This document shows, piece by piece, positions 53,299 to 62,862 of a stretch of 64,000 nt of DNA. A program made the translations under genes and the position numbers. Every line of letters starts with the position of its first letter. Position 1 is the first letter of the stretch. This stretch comes from a bacterium DOLZORAL124_38_8 (GTDB lineage: Bacteria; Patescibacteriota; Gracilibacteria; UBA4473), in assembly GCA_002747745.1 (NCBI GenBank), contig PDQG01000006.1, positions 97,970-161,969 on the forward strand. Direction: 5' to 3'. Under the pieces are notes generated by a model. The model was given only the letters and a program-made list of their open reading frames with translations, was not told where the DNA came from and did no database searches.

Positions 53299-53418
53299 GT
53301 GAAAAAAATAGTTAGAAAGTAATTTTTCGTGCAGATTTTTCTTACCCAAAATAAAATGTCAATTATTTTTATGTTTTTTTTAATAAACAGCCTTTTAGGA
53401 AGAATTCAAAAAAACCTT

Positions 53419-53447
53419 TTGACAAATTTAGCACAAATAAAGACTAT
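53419..53447 (+). promoter_or_regulatory. Promoter of the 53.5-kb secreted protein gene
   Basis: The perfect -35 box TTGACA (53419-53424) is 17 nt before GACTAT (53442-53447), inside GACTATATAAA. The ATG at 53457 is only 9 nt further, so the mRNA is nearly or fully leaderless. Confidence 0.6.
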
Positions 53448-53456
53448 ATAAAAGAA

Positions 53457-54389
53457 ATGATAAAAATAGTCAATAAAATACTGCTTACCATATTGTTTGG
53501 AGTTTCTTTTGGACTTACCACAACCCAAGCCTTTGAATATGAAATAATCAAAACACCCCAAGCTCCAGGATTTTTTTCGGTAACCTTATTAGCCGATAAA
53601 CAAAATGAAGGAGTTTGTTCTGAACTATTAATTATAAAAAACTTCTCCCCCAAAGAGGCTCCAGATTACACATCCTTAATAAATCAAATACAACAAGTTA
53701 ATCAAGAGAATACACAACCTTGTTCACAAAAAATAATGGTGAAAGAGTTTGAATATCTCGGACGAAAAACCCCCGCCCTCCACCAGAAAGTAATCATATT
53801 AGGAGAACCGTTTCAAGACTACCCTCATTTCTCAATCTCCGAACACAACCCTAAAAAGCTTCGTTCTTTTTTAGAAACAGAAGCTCAACCAGAAATAATT
53901 GTCTTAGCTAATCCACAAATAATCGCGAAAGACACCCAAAATATATCAGAGATTATTACCAACCTTCCCAACATAAGTATGGGAAACCCTTTTATTATTA
54001 GTGGAAAATTTAAAAAATCTCAGCCAACTCAAATAGAAATCATTGGAAAGAACCCACGCACCAATTTCCCGGCAAAATTCACGATTCACCTTAACCTTGA
54101 AAACCAGGAACTGGCCAACCATCCTTTTGCCAAAGATTTACCAACTTTATGGAATTCTCTAAGCAATAAATCTTCTCATACCACACCGAAATCAACTCCC
54201 ACTTTTATTTGGATATTAGCACTCCTCGGTACAGGATTATTATTACTGTTACTCGTAAAACAATATAAAAACCATCAACAAAAAAAACTAAAACTCAAAT
54301 CCTATTTATCCACTTCGCCACAAACCATTAAAAAAAGTGCGCCGATAAACGTCTCTAACTTACCGTTTGAAATAGAAGACAAAAAATAG
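53457..54389 (+). CDS. Membrane-anchored exported protein of unknown function (310 aa)
   Basis: N-terminal signal sequence (ILLTILFGVSFGLTTTQAF), an extracytoplasmic domain of about 215 residues with two Cys and many Pro and Gln, and a C-terminal membrane helix (FIWILALLGTGLLLLLLV) followed by a basic cytoplasmic tail. The protein resembles type I-topology membrane proteins that present a domain outside the cell. No family recognised. It is divergent from the V-ATPase block and precedes a tRNA. Confidence 0.65.
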   Translation: MIKIVNKILLTILFGVSFGLTTTQAFEYEIIKTPQAPGFFSVTLLADKQNEGVCSELLIIKNFSPKEAPDYTSLINQIQQVNQENTQPCSQKIMVKEFEYLGRKTPALHQKVIILGEPFQDYPHFSISEHNPKKLRSFLETEAQPEIIVLANPQIIAKDTQNISEIITNLPNISMGNPFIISGKFKKSQPTQIEIIGKNPRTNFPAKFTIHLNLENQELANHPFAKDLPTLWNSLSNKSSHTTPKSTPTFIWILALLGTGLLLLLLVKQYKNHQQKKLKLKSYLSTSPQTIKKSAPINVSNLPFEIEDKK

Positions 54390-54458
54390 AAAAAAAATTT
54401 GACCCCAAAAAAAAGATTAATAAAGTTGTCTTTGTCCAAACGGACTAGCCAAGCACTA

Positions 54459-54533
54459 GCGCGTGTCGTATAATGGCTATTATCCCGGCCTTCCAAGCCG
54501 ATGATGCGGGTTCGATTCCCGCCACGCGCTCCA
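54459..54533 (+). tRNA. tRNA-Gly (TCC)
   Basis: The acceptor arm GCGCGTG pairs perfectly with CACGCGC. The D-arm has AATGGCTAT, the anticodon loop is CTTCCAA (anticodon TCC) and the T-arm is GCGGGTTCGATTCCCGC. The CCA end is encoded. The anticodon stem has one mismatch at its outer pair. It is a standard glycine tRNA and not a UGA-decoding one. Confidence 0.95.
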
Positions 54534-54548
54534 GATAAAAAAATAAAC

Positions 54549-54567
54549 AAAGTCCTTATCGGACTTT
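54549..54567 (+). terminator. Terminator after tRNA-Gly
   Basis: A 7-bp stem AAAGTCC/GGACTTT with a 5-nt loop is followed by a run of T. Confidence 0.85.
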
Positions 54568-54607
54568 TTTTTGTTATTCCACGCAAAATAATTTAAAATA
54601 CACCACG

Positions 54608-55048
54608 ATGAACGTAAACATTACCCGTATCGACCAAACGCTCCCATTACCCAAATACGAAACAGCGGGCAGTTTTGCCTTTGATTTTTTAGCCCGAACG
54701 ACCGTATCAATTGCCCCACAAGAATTAGCCCTAATTCCGGGAAACGTGATTATTGAATGTCCAAAAAATCTCGCGTTACAAATTTTGCCACGGAGTTCCA
54801 CGTTCCGCAAAACAGGACTCATATTCCCCCACTCCATTGGACTGATTGATGCCGATTATTGTGGTCCCAACGATGAAATTATGATTCAAGTTTTTAATCT
54901 TGGAAAAGAAACCGTAACCATCAACCGTGGTGAACGCATCGCACAAGGATTATTTGTGTCCACTCAACCCGTTGCGTTTCACGAAATTAATCAATCCGAA
55001 CTTAAAACTCATTCGCGTGGTGGGTTTGGTAGCACCGACCAAGCATAA
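54608..55048 (+). CDS. dut: dUTP diphosphatase
   Basis: Dut hydrolyses dUTP to dUMP, keeping uracil out of DNA and feeding thymidylate synthesis. The trimeric family motifs are all present: AFDFLARTTVSI (motif 1), PRSSTFRKTGL (motif 2), GLIDADYCGPNDE (motif 3), RGERIAQGLF (motif 4) and the C-terminal P-loop-like RGGFGST (motif 5). The length is 146 residues. Its stop lies 1 nt before tilS, so the two are coupled. Confidence 0.95.
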   Translation: MNVNITRIDQTLPLPKYETAGSFAFDFLARTTVSIAPQELALIPGNVIIECPKNLALQILPRSSTFRKTGLIFPHSIGLIDADYCGPNDEIMIQVFNLGKETVTINRGERIAQGLFVSTQPVAFHEINQSELKTHSRGGFGSTDQA

Positions 55049-55049
55049 A

Positions 55050-55955
55050 ATGAACTCTGTAGAACCAAATTTTCAGTCCTTTCTTAATCAGCACCATTTA
55101 CACGAAAAAAAAGTGGTTTTAATGGTGTCTGGTGGAGTCGACTCCATGGTTTTACTCTCACTTTGTAGTAAATTTTTAAAACCAGAAAATATTACGGTTT
55201 TACATATAAATCACAACACGCGCCTCAATTGCCAAAAAGAGGCCGAACTAGTCAAAGAAATCTGCACTCAAAACAATATAACCTTTGTACAAGAAACCTT
55301 GGAAAAAGTGCCAAGCAAAAACCAAGAACAGTTTTGGCGAACGGCTCGGCAAAAAGCCGCCGAAACCGTAAAAAAACAAACCCAGTCTGATATAATATTA
55401 ACGGCACACCACGCCACCGATTTAATCGAAACGGTGTTGTTTCGAATTACTAAGGGCGGTGGGTTGAAATCATTTTGTCCGTTTGAAACAAAGAACAAAC
55501 CGCTATGGAACATCTCCAAGCAAGCTTTAATAAACTACGCTCAAGCCCAAAATATTCTTTGGTATGAAGATGAAACCAACCATAATACAAAATTTGCCCG
55601 TAACAAAATTCGGCAACAGGTGTTACCAACCCTCAAAGAAATCACGCCCAACTTAGAAAAAGTATTTGTTACTCAAGCCCAAAACTTGGCTGAATACGCC
55701 GACTATATCAAAACACAAGTTCCCTCTTACAAAAAAGTACCACTCAAAGAATTTTTACAATGGCATGTAGTACTACAAAAAGAATGGCTGAAAAAACACG
55801 CTCAACACAATTTTAGTGCCAAGGAATTACACGAAACACTCCACTGGCTGACCCATAATCCAGCCGGAAACACCGTTAAAATCTTTTCTCACACCACGCT
55901 AAAACTAGAAAAAAATCAGTTGTTTTTTATACCACAAAACCACAAACAACATTGA
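55050..55955 (+). CDS. tilS: tRNA(Ile)-lysidine synthase
   Basis: TilS converts C34 of the CAU-anticodon tRNA(Ile) to lysidine so that it reads AUA. The N-type PP-loop SGGVDS is at 27-32. The block LTAHHATDLIETVLFRITKGGGLKSF and WYEDETNHNTKFARNKIRQQVLPTL are diagnostic. At 301 residues it lacks the long C-terminal domains of the E. coli enzyme, like many compact versions. The start is the ATG at 55050. A longer frame reads back into dut but is not needed. Confidence 0.94.
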   Translation: MNSVEPNFQSFLNQHHLHEKKVVLMVSGGVDSMVLLSLCSKFLKPENITVLHINHNTRLNCQKEAELVKEICTQNNITFVQETLEKVPSKNQEQFWRTARQKAAETVKKQTQSDIILTAHHATDLIETVLFRITKGGGLKSFCPFETKNKPLWNISKQALINYAQAQNILWYEDETNHNTKFARNKIRQQVLPTLKEITPNLEKVFVTQAQNLAEYADYIKTQVPSYKKVPLKEFLQWHVVLQKEWLKKHAQHNFSAKELHETLHWLTHNPAGNTVKIFSHTTLKLEKNQLFFIPQNHKQH

Positions 55956-56006
55956 CAGTTCGTGAGTGCTTAAATACGATTGACACAAGTGTTTCACTAA
56001 AAAATT

Positions 56007-56441
56007 ATGGAGGAAAATTTTAAAGCGTTTCAAGAAAAATTTAAAACCGAAGAACTTTTGCTCTACCAAAGTAAGTATTGGAAATGGTCTTTACACCCAA
56101 CCCAACACACGCTTGGGGCTGGCATATTATCGTTAAACCGATACTGCGAAAAAATGTCTGATATTTCGCCCGAAGAAAGCCAAGATTTACAAAACATTAT
56201 TCAAGTTATTGAACACACCGTATCAAAGGTTTTCCAAAATCAGAAAATAAATTATTTAATGTTGATGATGGTTGATCCTCATTTACATTATCATGTACTT
56301 CCTCGATACCAACAGCCACAAGAATTTAATGGTAAACAATGGGAAGACAAAAGCTGGAGAGACCTTCCGGCACCAGAAACCGAAAAATATGATTTTGAAA
56401 TGTTGCACAACATTAAAGCCGCCTTACAACAAAATTTATAA
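56007..56441 (+). CDS. HIT family hydrolase-like protein
   Basis: The histidine triad DPHLHYHVLPR (His 92, 94, 96) is the mark of HIT proteins, which hydrolyse dinucleoside polyphosphates or nucleoside phosphoramidates. The protein has 144 residues, with KYWKWSLHPTQHTLGAGIL as a typical N-terminal strand. The third-to-fourth triad position is Leu-Pro-Arg rather than the common His-X-His-X-His-XX, so the activity may differ. It lies 51 bp after tilS on the same strand. Confidence 0.8.
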   Translation: MEENFKAFQEKFKTEELLLYQSKYWKWSLHPTQHTLGAGILSLNRYCEKMSDISPEESQDLQNIIQVIEHTVSKVFQNQKINYLMLMMVDPHLHYHVLPRYQQPQEFNGKQWEDKSWRDLPAPETEKYDFEMLHNIKAALQQNL

Positions 56442-56465
56442 ATTTTCTTTCTTATCTCGAAAATC

Positions 56466-56768
56466 ATGGTTCAGATACAAATAAATGACGCGAACGGAAA
56501 CCAAGTTTCTACGTTTAAAAACCAAGGAAATGATCCCATTGCCATTCAAGCAAATGATAATGGCGCGCCCATCCCTATGTGTTGCGGTATGGGAGCCTGT
56601 CGAAGTTGTGTTGCTATCGTTGAAGCAGGACTCGAACATCTAGACAAAGAAGCCGACGGACCGGCACAAATGCCTTTGGATGAAAACGAAGTATTAACCT
56701 GTATTTGTGGCGTCAAAAAAGACACGCCTCAAGACGCAGAAATATCAATAAATTGCCAAAACTTATAA
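56466..56768 (+). CDS. [2Fe-2S] ferredoxin (plant type)
   Basis: This is a 100-residue electron carrier with the cluster motif C-x4-C-x2-C (Cys40, 45, 48) and a distal Cys near 79-81 (LTCICGV). The start is MVQIQIND. No oxidoreductase partner is adjacent, so its electron donor and acceptor cannot be inferred. It lies 24 bp after the HIT gene. Confidence 0.88.
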   Translation: MVQIQINDANGNQVSTFKNQGNDPIAIQANDNGAPIPMCCGMGACRSCVAIVEAGLEHLDKEADGPAQMPLDENEVLTCICGVKKDTPQDAEISINCQNL

Positions 56769-56854
56769 TTTTTTTGACAACTTTTGACATTCGTTTAATA
56801 TCCGACCGATTTTAGAACGCATAAGCGTAATATTACTTAAAAAATTTAAGAAAA

Positions 56855-57067
56855 ATGGCACGACCAAGTAGAAAAAAACGAGCATTCTTCGCACTATATT
56901 GTACTGAATGTATGGAACAATTTGGAAAACGAGTAGAAAACTACAAAATTATGTTGAACCCAACTAATACAAATGTAAAAGAATTTACGGCTCGAAAATT
57001 CTGTCCACGGTTGAACAAACATACCATCCATAAAGCGAAACAAATTTCTCGTTCTCAAAACAAGTAA
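56855..57067 (+). CDS. rpmG: Ribosomal protein bL33
   Basis: A 70-residue basic protein with the L33 pattern: an N-terminal basic stretch, LYCTEC (first Cys pair), a middle KIMLNPTNTNVKEFTARKFCPRLNKHTIHKAKQ and a basic end. The second zinc pair of the family (CPRC) has lost one Cys here (CPRL), so only three of four ligands remain and zinc binding is doubtful. TTGACA-type sequence lies upstream. A strong terminator follows. Confidence 0.88.
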   Translation: MARPSRKKRAFFALYCTECMEQFGKRVENYKIMLNPTNTNVKEFTARKFCPRLNKHTIHKAKQISRSQNK

Positions 57068-57095
57068 TTGGTTATTTAATTAGGTACACAACAAC

Positions 57096-57120
57096 AAAAA
57101 TCCGCCATAGGCGGATTTTT
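57096..57120. terminator. Bidirectional terminator between rpmG and surface gene
   Basis: The 11-bp stem AAAAATCCGCC/GGCGGATTTTT has a 3-nt loop, lies between convergent genes and is flanked by A and T runs. Confidence 0.9.
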
Positions 57121-57142
57121 GTGTAAATACACAGAATTATTT

Positions 57143-58360
57143 TTATTCAACAGTTTGAATTTGTATTTTCCCAAAGAAAACTGAGTGATTTTGAGTCGCC
57201 GACGTTTTAATTTTAATCGTCAACACCTCTCCCGCAACAAATACGCCATCAGGAAGCGTAAATACCGTTTCTCCAAAGGTATTCTGCGAAATATTTGAGA
57301 CCGAAGCGACCACCGAATCTCCTTTCACAAACTGAATATCTACCTTCGAATCATCCACACTCCCTTCTGTTTTTAACCAGATTTTTACGGCTTCCGACTG
57401 AAAGGATCTAAAATTTTGAGGCAATTGAAACTCAATATACGTGTCGGCATCTTGCAGCGCAGGTTTACGAGACGTCCAAACCATTACCGGACGCTTCTTT
57501 CCCGCTAACAAAACCCGTCGTTCATACATAGATCCTTCATTATCTTGCCCATCGAGGTCAAAAGTTGACTCCGGATAACTCGGCACTAATTGATGCGTAA
57601 CATTTTTATCGGCCGTAATAATATCTCCTGTTACGAATAAATCACCGTTTATTTTTAATGAATTTGAAAACTCAAATAAGTTTGATACCGTATTCCAAAA
57701 CAGACTCCGCCCTAAAGACTGACCAAAATTTAAGGCAATATTCTCCAACGAATTATTGTCATTATCTAACGTAAAAATATCAGAATTTGTAGCATTCGCC
57801 ATGTGTTCCACTTCAATGGTTCCCTCATTTCCTAATACCAAAATATCGCCGGCTTGTTTCCCCGTTTTTTTTCCATTAAGCGATTCGGCTTCTTTTGCAT
57901 AAAACACCGTTCCAATTTCCTGCCGATCAACTGCGTCGTTTATTTCGCCTGTTGGATCAAGAATCTCAAAATCTGTATCTGGCGCTTCATGGGCCTTAAT
58001 TTCTACTTGAAAATACTTATAAAGCGAATAATCCACATTCGTTAATGGATTTTTTTGTCCAAAATAAATCGAAAAAGCTCCGTTAAAATCTGGTGTAAAA
58101 GTTTGTACTTCTTGCCAGTTTGAAAAATTCAAAGCTTGCGTATTGATGCTTCCATTCACTTCGACATCCGAATCCAAAACATCAGCTGTTTTCCATAAAG
58201 AAATCCGCACATCATGTTTGGTCGTAATGGGTTCATTATTCATATCAAACAGTCGTCCTTCATACACAAACACATCTGGAGTTTGAGCCACTGCCAATAT
58301 TGATTCCATACTGAATAACACCCCACCTAAAATTAATAAAAATGCTTTTATTTTCTGCAT
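57143..58360 (-). CDS. Secreted surface protein with shared C-terminal domain (405 aa)
   Basis: Signal peptide (MQKIKAFLLILGGVLFSM, start 58360; an upstream ATG at 58390 is possible). The N-terminal beta domain resembles carboxypeptidase-regulatory or tail-associated folds (VFVYEGRLFDMNNEPI). A middle region (about 185-260) is typical of tail-fibre-like linkers. The last 115 or so residues (from VMVWTSRKPALQDADTYIEF to GKIQIQTVE) are clearly related to the C-terminus of the neighbour at 59.5-60.9 kb. That shared ending suggests a common attachment or trimerisation domain. It lies beside an S-layer-homology protein. Confidence 0.75.
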   Translation of the reverse strand: MQKIKAFLLILGGVLFSMESILAVAQTPDVFVYEGRLFDMNNEPITTKHDVRISLWKTADVLDSDVEVNGSINTQALNFSNWQEVQTFTPDFNGAFSIYFGQKNPLTNVDYSLYKYFQVEIKAHEAPDTDFEILDPTGEINDAVDRQEIGTVFYAKEAESLNGKKTGKQAGDILVLGNEGTIEVEHMANATNSDIFTLDNDNNSLENIALNFGQSLGRSLFWNTVSNLFEFSNSLKINGDLFVTGDIITADKNVTHQLVPSYPESTFDLDGQDNEGSMYERRVLLAGKKRPVMVWTSRKPALQDADTYIEFQLPQNFRSFQSEAVKIWLKTEGSVDDSKVDIQFVKGDSVVASVSNISQNTFGETVFTLPDGVFVAGEVLTIKIKTSATQNHSVFFGKIQIQTVE

Positions 58361-58504
58361 AAATCCAATACTCTTAATACATATATTCATTCAAGTTATT
58401 ATACTTAAAATCACACAATTATTCAACCAAAAAAGGCTTTTTTTTTGTGTTTTTTAGGATAAAAATTTAACATTATTCTGAATAATATAATCATTCAAAA
58501 CCAC

Positions 58505-59485
58505 ATGAATTTAAAAAAAATATTTGTTTTAACATTATTAACCAGCCTTCCGGTATTAACCCTGGCTTTCAAAGATGTTCCACTGCAAAATAAACATTTC
58601 AAAGCGATTGAATATCTTACACAAAAAAAAGTTGTCAATGGCTATCCAGATGGAACGTTTCAACCAAACAAGAAAGTAATTCGAGCCGAAGCAATTAAAC
58701 TAATTCTCATGGCAACTGAACTTGAAATCAATGCCAACGAGAAATCATATTTCAAAGATGTTCCCAAAAACCAATGGTTTGCCCCCTTTGTTAATGTTGG
58801 CGTACAAGAAGGTATCATCAAAGGCGATGGTACTACAGGCTTATTTGCCCCAGCTCGGCAAGTGAATAAGGCTGAGTTTATAAAAATGTTGGTAGAATCA
58901 TTTCAAGTTGATTTGAAAAAATACAAAACCGAGCAAATAGTACTTCATGATGCTCCGAAAGACGCTTGGTTTACGCCTTTTATGAAATTTGCGGTTAAGT
59001 TTGGTGTTATTGCCCCAGATAAACAACAAAATGTATTTCCTGGAAAATTCCTCACTCGTGGAGAATGCGCACAAATAATTTTCAATTTACTAAAAAGTGG
59101 TTCTGGACTTGATCCACAAGTACTCCTAAACATTACAGAAAACCGACTCATAAAGGCCATCAAAGCCCTTGAATCGAATCAGTTACTCGTTGCGAGTCGA
59201 AATGCTTCTGTTGGACATGAATTCGCCAAAACGGCTCTCAAGTTACTCCCCAAACACAAAGTGATACAAGCAGCCGAAAAAACCGCCTATGCCGTAAAAA
59301 ATTTAATTGGTTCTTATGCCGCTGGTCAAAATGGAATGATTGACGAAGTTATAAAAACCTCAAAAATCGCGTGGAAAGCCGCGAACGAAAGCGAACAAAT
59401 TAACCCTGAGCAAACTAAAATTGCCCAAGAAATAAAAAAACTAGCAGAATCAATGGCCAAAAAGGCTCGAGCTGCAAAGAAATAA
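58505..59485 (+). CDS. S-layer homology (SLH) domain protein (326 aa)
   Basis: Signal peptide, then three SLH repeats. The first is FKDVPLQNKHFKAIEYLTQKK..GYPDGTFQPNKKVIRAEAIKLI, the second YFKDVPKNQWFAPFVNVGVQEG..., and the third the weaker LHDAPKDAWFTPFMKFAVKFG. A helical Ala/Lys-rich C-terminal region of about 115 residues follows. SLH domains bind secondary cell wall polymers and fix surface proteins. A TATAAT (58486-58491) lies 13 nt before the start. It is divergent from the 57-kb surface gene and convergent with the one at 59.5 kb. Confidence 0.88.
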   Translation: MNLKKIFVLTLLTSLPVLTLAFKDVPLQNKHFKAIEYLTQKKVVNGYPDGTFQPNKKVIRAEAIKLILMATELEINANEKSYFKDVPKNQWFAPFVNVGVQEGIIKGDGTTGLFAPARQVNKAEFIKMLVESFQVDLKKYKTEQIVLHDAPKDAWFTPFMKFAVKFGVIAPDKQQNVFPGKFLTRGECAQIIFNLLKSGSGLDPQVLLNITENRLIKAIKALESNQLLVASRNASVGHEFAKTALKLLPKHKVIQAAEKTAYAVKNLIGSYAAGQNGMIDEVIKTSKIAWKAANESEQINPEQTKIAQEIKKLAESMAKKARAAKK

Positions 59486-59491
59486 TTAAAA

Positions 59492-59514
59492 AAGAGCTCG
59501 GTAACCGAGCTCTT
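59492..59514. terminator. Bidirectional terminator between SLH gene and stalk protein
   Basis: A near-perfect palindrome AAGAGCTCGGT/ACCGAGCTCTT with a 1-nt centre lies between convergent genes. It is strong and symmetric. Confidence 0.85.
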
Positions 59515-59543
59515 CATTTTTTGTTTTAAATACTAGGTTCTTC

Positions 59544-60899
59544 TTATTTTTGTACGTAGTTTAGTTTTACGTTACTCAAGAAAGAATCTTCTGTTTTTTG
59601 CGCGGTCATTTTAAATTTAAAGGTTAATGTATCACCCGCTGATACAGCCGCAGACGTCAAGTCAACACTTTCGGTCATCCATTCATCTGAGTTGCTTACC
59701 GCAACCGTTTTTAGATTATTTCCCAGACTATCTTCTACGCTTATGGCAAAAGATGCATTTGATCCACCTTCTTTATGATCCACTTGCAAACTATTCGTTT
59801 GGAATGATTTGAAATCCATTGGCACTTGCCATTGCAATACTACATCGTAATCATTGGCCGTTGTTTTTCGAGTTGACCATTTATAGAAACTTCGGTTTTC
59901 CGTGTCATCATATTCTGAAACCATTGTTCCAATATTGTTTGAACCATCAGCCGAAACTGAGAAATTCGCAAATTCAGCATAATAAGTAGCAGTTGCATTC
60001 ACAGCGTCGCCAGAAGTTGAAGACCAACCAAAGGTTGAACCACTTTGTGAACAATACAACAACTCATCACTGGTTGTGTCATAGAAAATTCGACCTAAAT
60101 CACTTGCATCTGCACAATCTGGTGCGGCATCAAAAGATTTATTTTCTGCTCGCAAATTAATGATTTGAGAATCATTATTAATCGTAAAATTACCATCAAG
60201 AGACAAGGTTGATTTTAAGTTGGTCGCTCCAGTTACATCCAAAGTTGATTGAACTTCTGTCGCTCCTTGTAAAGTTGACGTTCCTCCAACCGTTAAATTA
60301 TCGTTCAAAGTAGCGGTTCCCGTAGCGGTAAAGTTTCCGTCTACCGTTGTGTCTCGCAATGACGTATTTCCAGAAGAAACATTTAGACCGTCATGCAAAG
60401 TAGTCGATCCATTTACCGTCAAAGTATTTTCTAGTGTAGCCGCTCCATCTACATTAAGAGTTGAATCTAAACTAGCAGCGCCAGTTGTGTGTAGCGTTCC
60501 ATTTACTGTCGTGTTATTCAAATTTGTATCACCAGCCGTTACATTCAAACCATTATTCATGGTAGCAACCCCGTCTACATTCAAAGTTGACTTAATATCT
60601 GTGGCTCCTTTTAAAGTTGAATTTCCAGTTACCGTGGCATCGCCTTCAATCTTTGTTGATTTGTTGATCAAAAACGAATCACTATTTTCATCATATGAAA
60701 TTTCTCCGGCCAAATCTGAACCAAATGATAGTTGATACTTTCCGTCTCCATTCAAATCTTCCGTTGAAGACTCAAATTCGGTTGAAAATATCAGTCGGGC
60801 ATCCGCCGTATGAAGTGGTAGGAAAGCAAAGGCTCCCAAAGCACATAACGTCGAGGCTCCAATAATTTTGTGTTTCAACATGTTTTTGTTTGTGTTCAT
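59544..60899 (-). CDS. Secreted stalk-like repeat protein with shared C-terminal domain (451 aa)
   Basis: Signal peptide (IIGASTLCALGAFAFLPLHTADA), then about 12 short repeats of the form (T/S)L-x-(V/I)-x-G-x-(A/T)T-(L/M) between residues 75 and 260 (for example TLNVDGAATLENTL, TLTVNGSTTLHDGL). This is a pattern of trimeric beta-helix stalks in phage tail spikes and adhesins. A small region with two cysteines follows (APDCADASDLG...LLYCSQS), then the 115-residue C-terminal domain shared with the protein at 57.1-58.4 kb (STRKTTANDYDVVLQWQVPMDF...). Probably a long surface fibre. Confidence 0.8.
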   Translation of the reverse strand: MNTNKNMLKHKIIGASTLCALGAFAFLPLHTADARLIFSTEFESSTEDLNGDGKYQLSFGSDLAGEISYDENSDSFLINKSTKIEGDATVTGNSTLKGATDIKSTLNVDGVATMNNGLNVTAGDTNLNNTTVNGTLHTTGAASLDSTLNVDGAATLENTLTVNGSTTLHDGLNVSSGNTSLRDTTVDGNFTATGTATLNDNLTVGGTSTLQGATEVQSTLDVTGATNLKSTLSLDGNFTINNDSQIINLRAENKSFDAAPDCADASDLGRIFYDTTSDELLYCSQSGSTFGWSSTSGDAVNATATYYAEFANFSVSADGSNNIGTMVSEYDDTENRSFYKWSTRKTTANDYDVVLQWQVPMDFKSFQTNSLQVDHKEGGSNASFAISVEDSLGNNLKTVAVSNSDEWMTESVDLTSAAVSAGDTLTFKFKMTAQKTEDSFLSNVKLNYVQK

Positions 60900-61017
60900 G
60901 CTTTAAATAATAAAATAAAAGAATTAATAGAATTGATAAAATATTTTTTTATCGGGTTATTCTAACATACCGATACTTTTTTTACAACTAAATTTTTCCT
61001 AATTGAGAATAATGAAA

Positions 61018-61043
61018 AAACACGCTCCTAGTAAAGCGTGTTT
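61018..61043 (-). terminator. Terminator of typA
   Basis: A 9-bp stem AAACACGCT/AGCGTGTTT with an 8-nt loop. A U-run follows on the minus strand. Confidence 0.8.
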
Positions 61044-61068
61044 CTTTTGGACATCCTTGTTTAGGTAA

Positions 61069-62862
61069 TTACTTATTCCGTTTTCGTTCCAATTCTGTTA
61101 AATATTTTTTTCGAATTCGAATACTTTTCGGGGTCGCTTCTACGTATTCTCCAGGCTGAATATATTCCAAGGCCTTTTCTAAAGTCATTGTAATCGGCGG
61201 CGTGAGTTTAATCGCATCATCAGCACCTGATGAACGTACATTTGTCAATTGTTTTCCTTTTATAGGATTCACCGTCAAATCAGTTCCTTGGTTGTGTTCA
61301 CCAAGAATCATCCCCTCATAAACTTCTGTTCCAGCACCGACAAACAACGGACCTCGTTCTTGTAGTTTCCATAACGAGTATCCAGTAGTGGTCCCCGTCT
61401 CTCCAGAAATAAGCGATCCAACTGAACGTTTTTCAATTTCGCCTGCATATGGAGCAAAATGAGAAAATGAATGGAAGAAAGTTCCGTCACCTTTCGTTAA
61501 TAAAATAAATTGTGAGCGGAATCCAAGTAACCCACGTGTTGGCACTTCAAACTCAATCATAGTCTGTCCATTTTCTTGCACCATATTTTTCATCATCCCT
61601 TTTCGTTTTCCAAGGGCTTCAATTACTTTTCCGGCATTTTCATCGGCCACATTTACTACGGCATATTCAATTGGTTCGTGTTTCTGTCCATCAATTTCTT
61701 GCATAATCACCTCCGGAGAACTTACTTGTAGTTCATATCCTTCTCGTCGCATCGTTTCAATCAGTACGGCCAAGTGCATTTCTCCTCGTCCTAACACTCG
61801 GAATGAATCTGAATTATCAGGAAACTCAACTTGTAGTCCCACATTGGTTTCTAATTCTTTCTCCAATCGTTCTCGAATATTTCGAGTGGTTACTAAATCC
61901 CCTTCTCGTCCTGCGAATGGTGAATTATTCACCAAAAAATCCATCGCCAAGGCAGGCGGATCAATCGAAATAGCTGGCAACGAATCTTGCTCAGCCGAAG
62001 CTAACACCGATTCTCCCACAAAAATATCTTCAATTCCAGCCATACACACGATATCACCCGCTTTGGCTTCAGTAATTTCTATTCGGTTCATACCAGAATA
62101 CCCAAACAATTTCGATATTTTCCCCGTACGAGCATCTCCATTTGAATTTTTTATCACTACATTATCGCCCGTCTTTACCGTTCCAGACATAATTCGTCCA
62201 ATCCCTAAACGCCCAAGATACGAATCATAGTCCAACGTGGCTGGTTGAAATGAAAAGGGAGCCGTTTCATCAAATTTGGCTGCTGGCACATGCTCCATGA
62301 CAAAATCTAAGAATGGAGTCATATCTTTGTGTTCATCGGTCAATTCTTTAATAGCCACACCATTTCGTGCAATCGCATACATGTACGGGAAGTCGAGTTG
62401 TTCATCTGATGCCCCTAGTTGCGCAAACAAGTCAAACGTTAAATCAACCACGTGTTCTGGTCGAGACGCTGGTTTATCAATTTTATTAATCAACACCAAT
62501 ACTTTTAATCCTAATTCTAATGATTTCCGTAGCACAAACTTCGTTTGTGGCATGGGTCCTTCGTAAGCATCAACCAACAACACAGTGGCATCTACGGTTC
62601 GCAATACTCGTTCTACTTCCGATCCAAAATCGGCATGTCCTGGCGTATCAACAATGTTTATTTTAGTACCTTTATACTCAATGGCCGCATTCTTAGCGTA
62701 AATAGTAATCCCCCGTTCTTTTTCTTGGTCGTTACTATCCATCGCCCGTTCGGCTAAAACCTTGTGCGTTTCAAAATTCGCATCAGCCTTTAATAATTGA
62801 TCCACCAAAGTGGTTTTTCCATGGTCTACATGGGCGACAATGGCAATATTTCTAATATCCAT
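61069..62862 (-). CDS. typA: Translational GTPase TypA/BipA
   Basis: TypA is a ribosome-associated GTPase of the elongation factor G type, important for ribosome assembly in the cold or under stress. G1 AHVDHGKT (10-17), G3 [17 protein letters not shown]4 NKIDKP and the C-terminal TypA domain ([24 protein letters not shown]) are present. The 597-residue length is normal. It has its own terminator and stands alone. Confidence 0.97.
   Translation of the reverse strand: MDIRNIAIVAHVDHGKTTLVDQLLKADANFETHKVLAERAMDSNDQEKERGITIYAKNAAIEYKGTKINIVDTPGHADFGSEVERVLRTVDATVLLVDAYEGPMPQTKFVLRKSLELGLKVLVLINKIDKPASRPEHVVDLTFDLFAQLGASDEQLDFPYMYAIARNGVAIKELTDEHKDMTPFLDFVMEHVPAAKFDETAPFSFQPATLDYDSYLGRLGIGRIMSGTVKTGDNVVIKNSNGDARTGKISKLFGYSGMNRIEITEAKAGDIVCMAGIEDIFVGESVLASAEQDSLPAISIDPPALAMDFLVNNSPFAGREGDLVTTRNIRERLEKELETNVGLQVEFPDNSDSFRVLGRGEMHLAVLIETMRREGYELQVSSPEVIMQEIDGQKHEPIEYAVVNVADENAGKVIEALGKRKGMMKNMVQENGQTMIEFEVPTRGLLGFRSQFILLTKGDGTFFHSFSHFAPYAGEIEKRSVGSLISGETGTTTGYSLWKLQERGPLFVGAGTEVYEGMILGEHNQGTDLTVNPIKGKQLTNVRSSGADDAIKLTPPITMTLEKALEYIQPGEYVEATPKSIRIRKKYLTELERKRNK

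Noticed and set aside
54459..54533. tRNA-Gly as phage attachment site
   Set aside because: The prophage is 45 kb away and no integrase or repeated tRNA end was seen.
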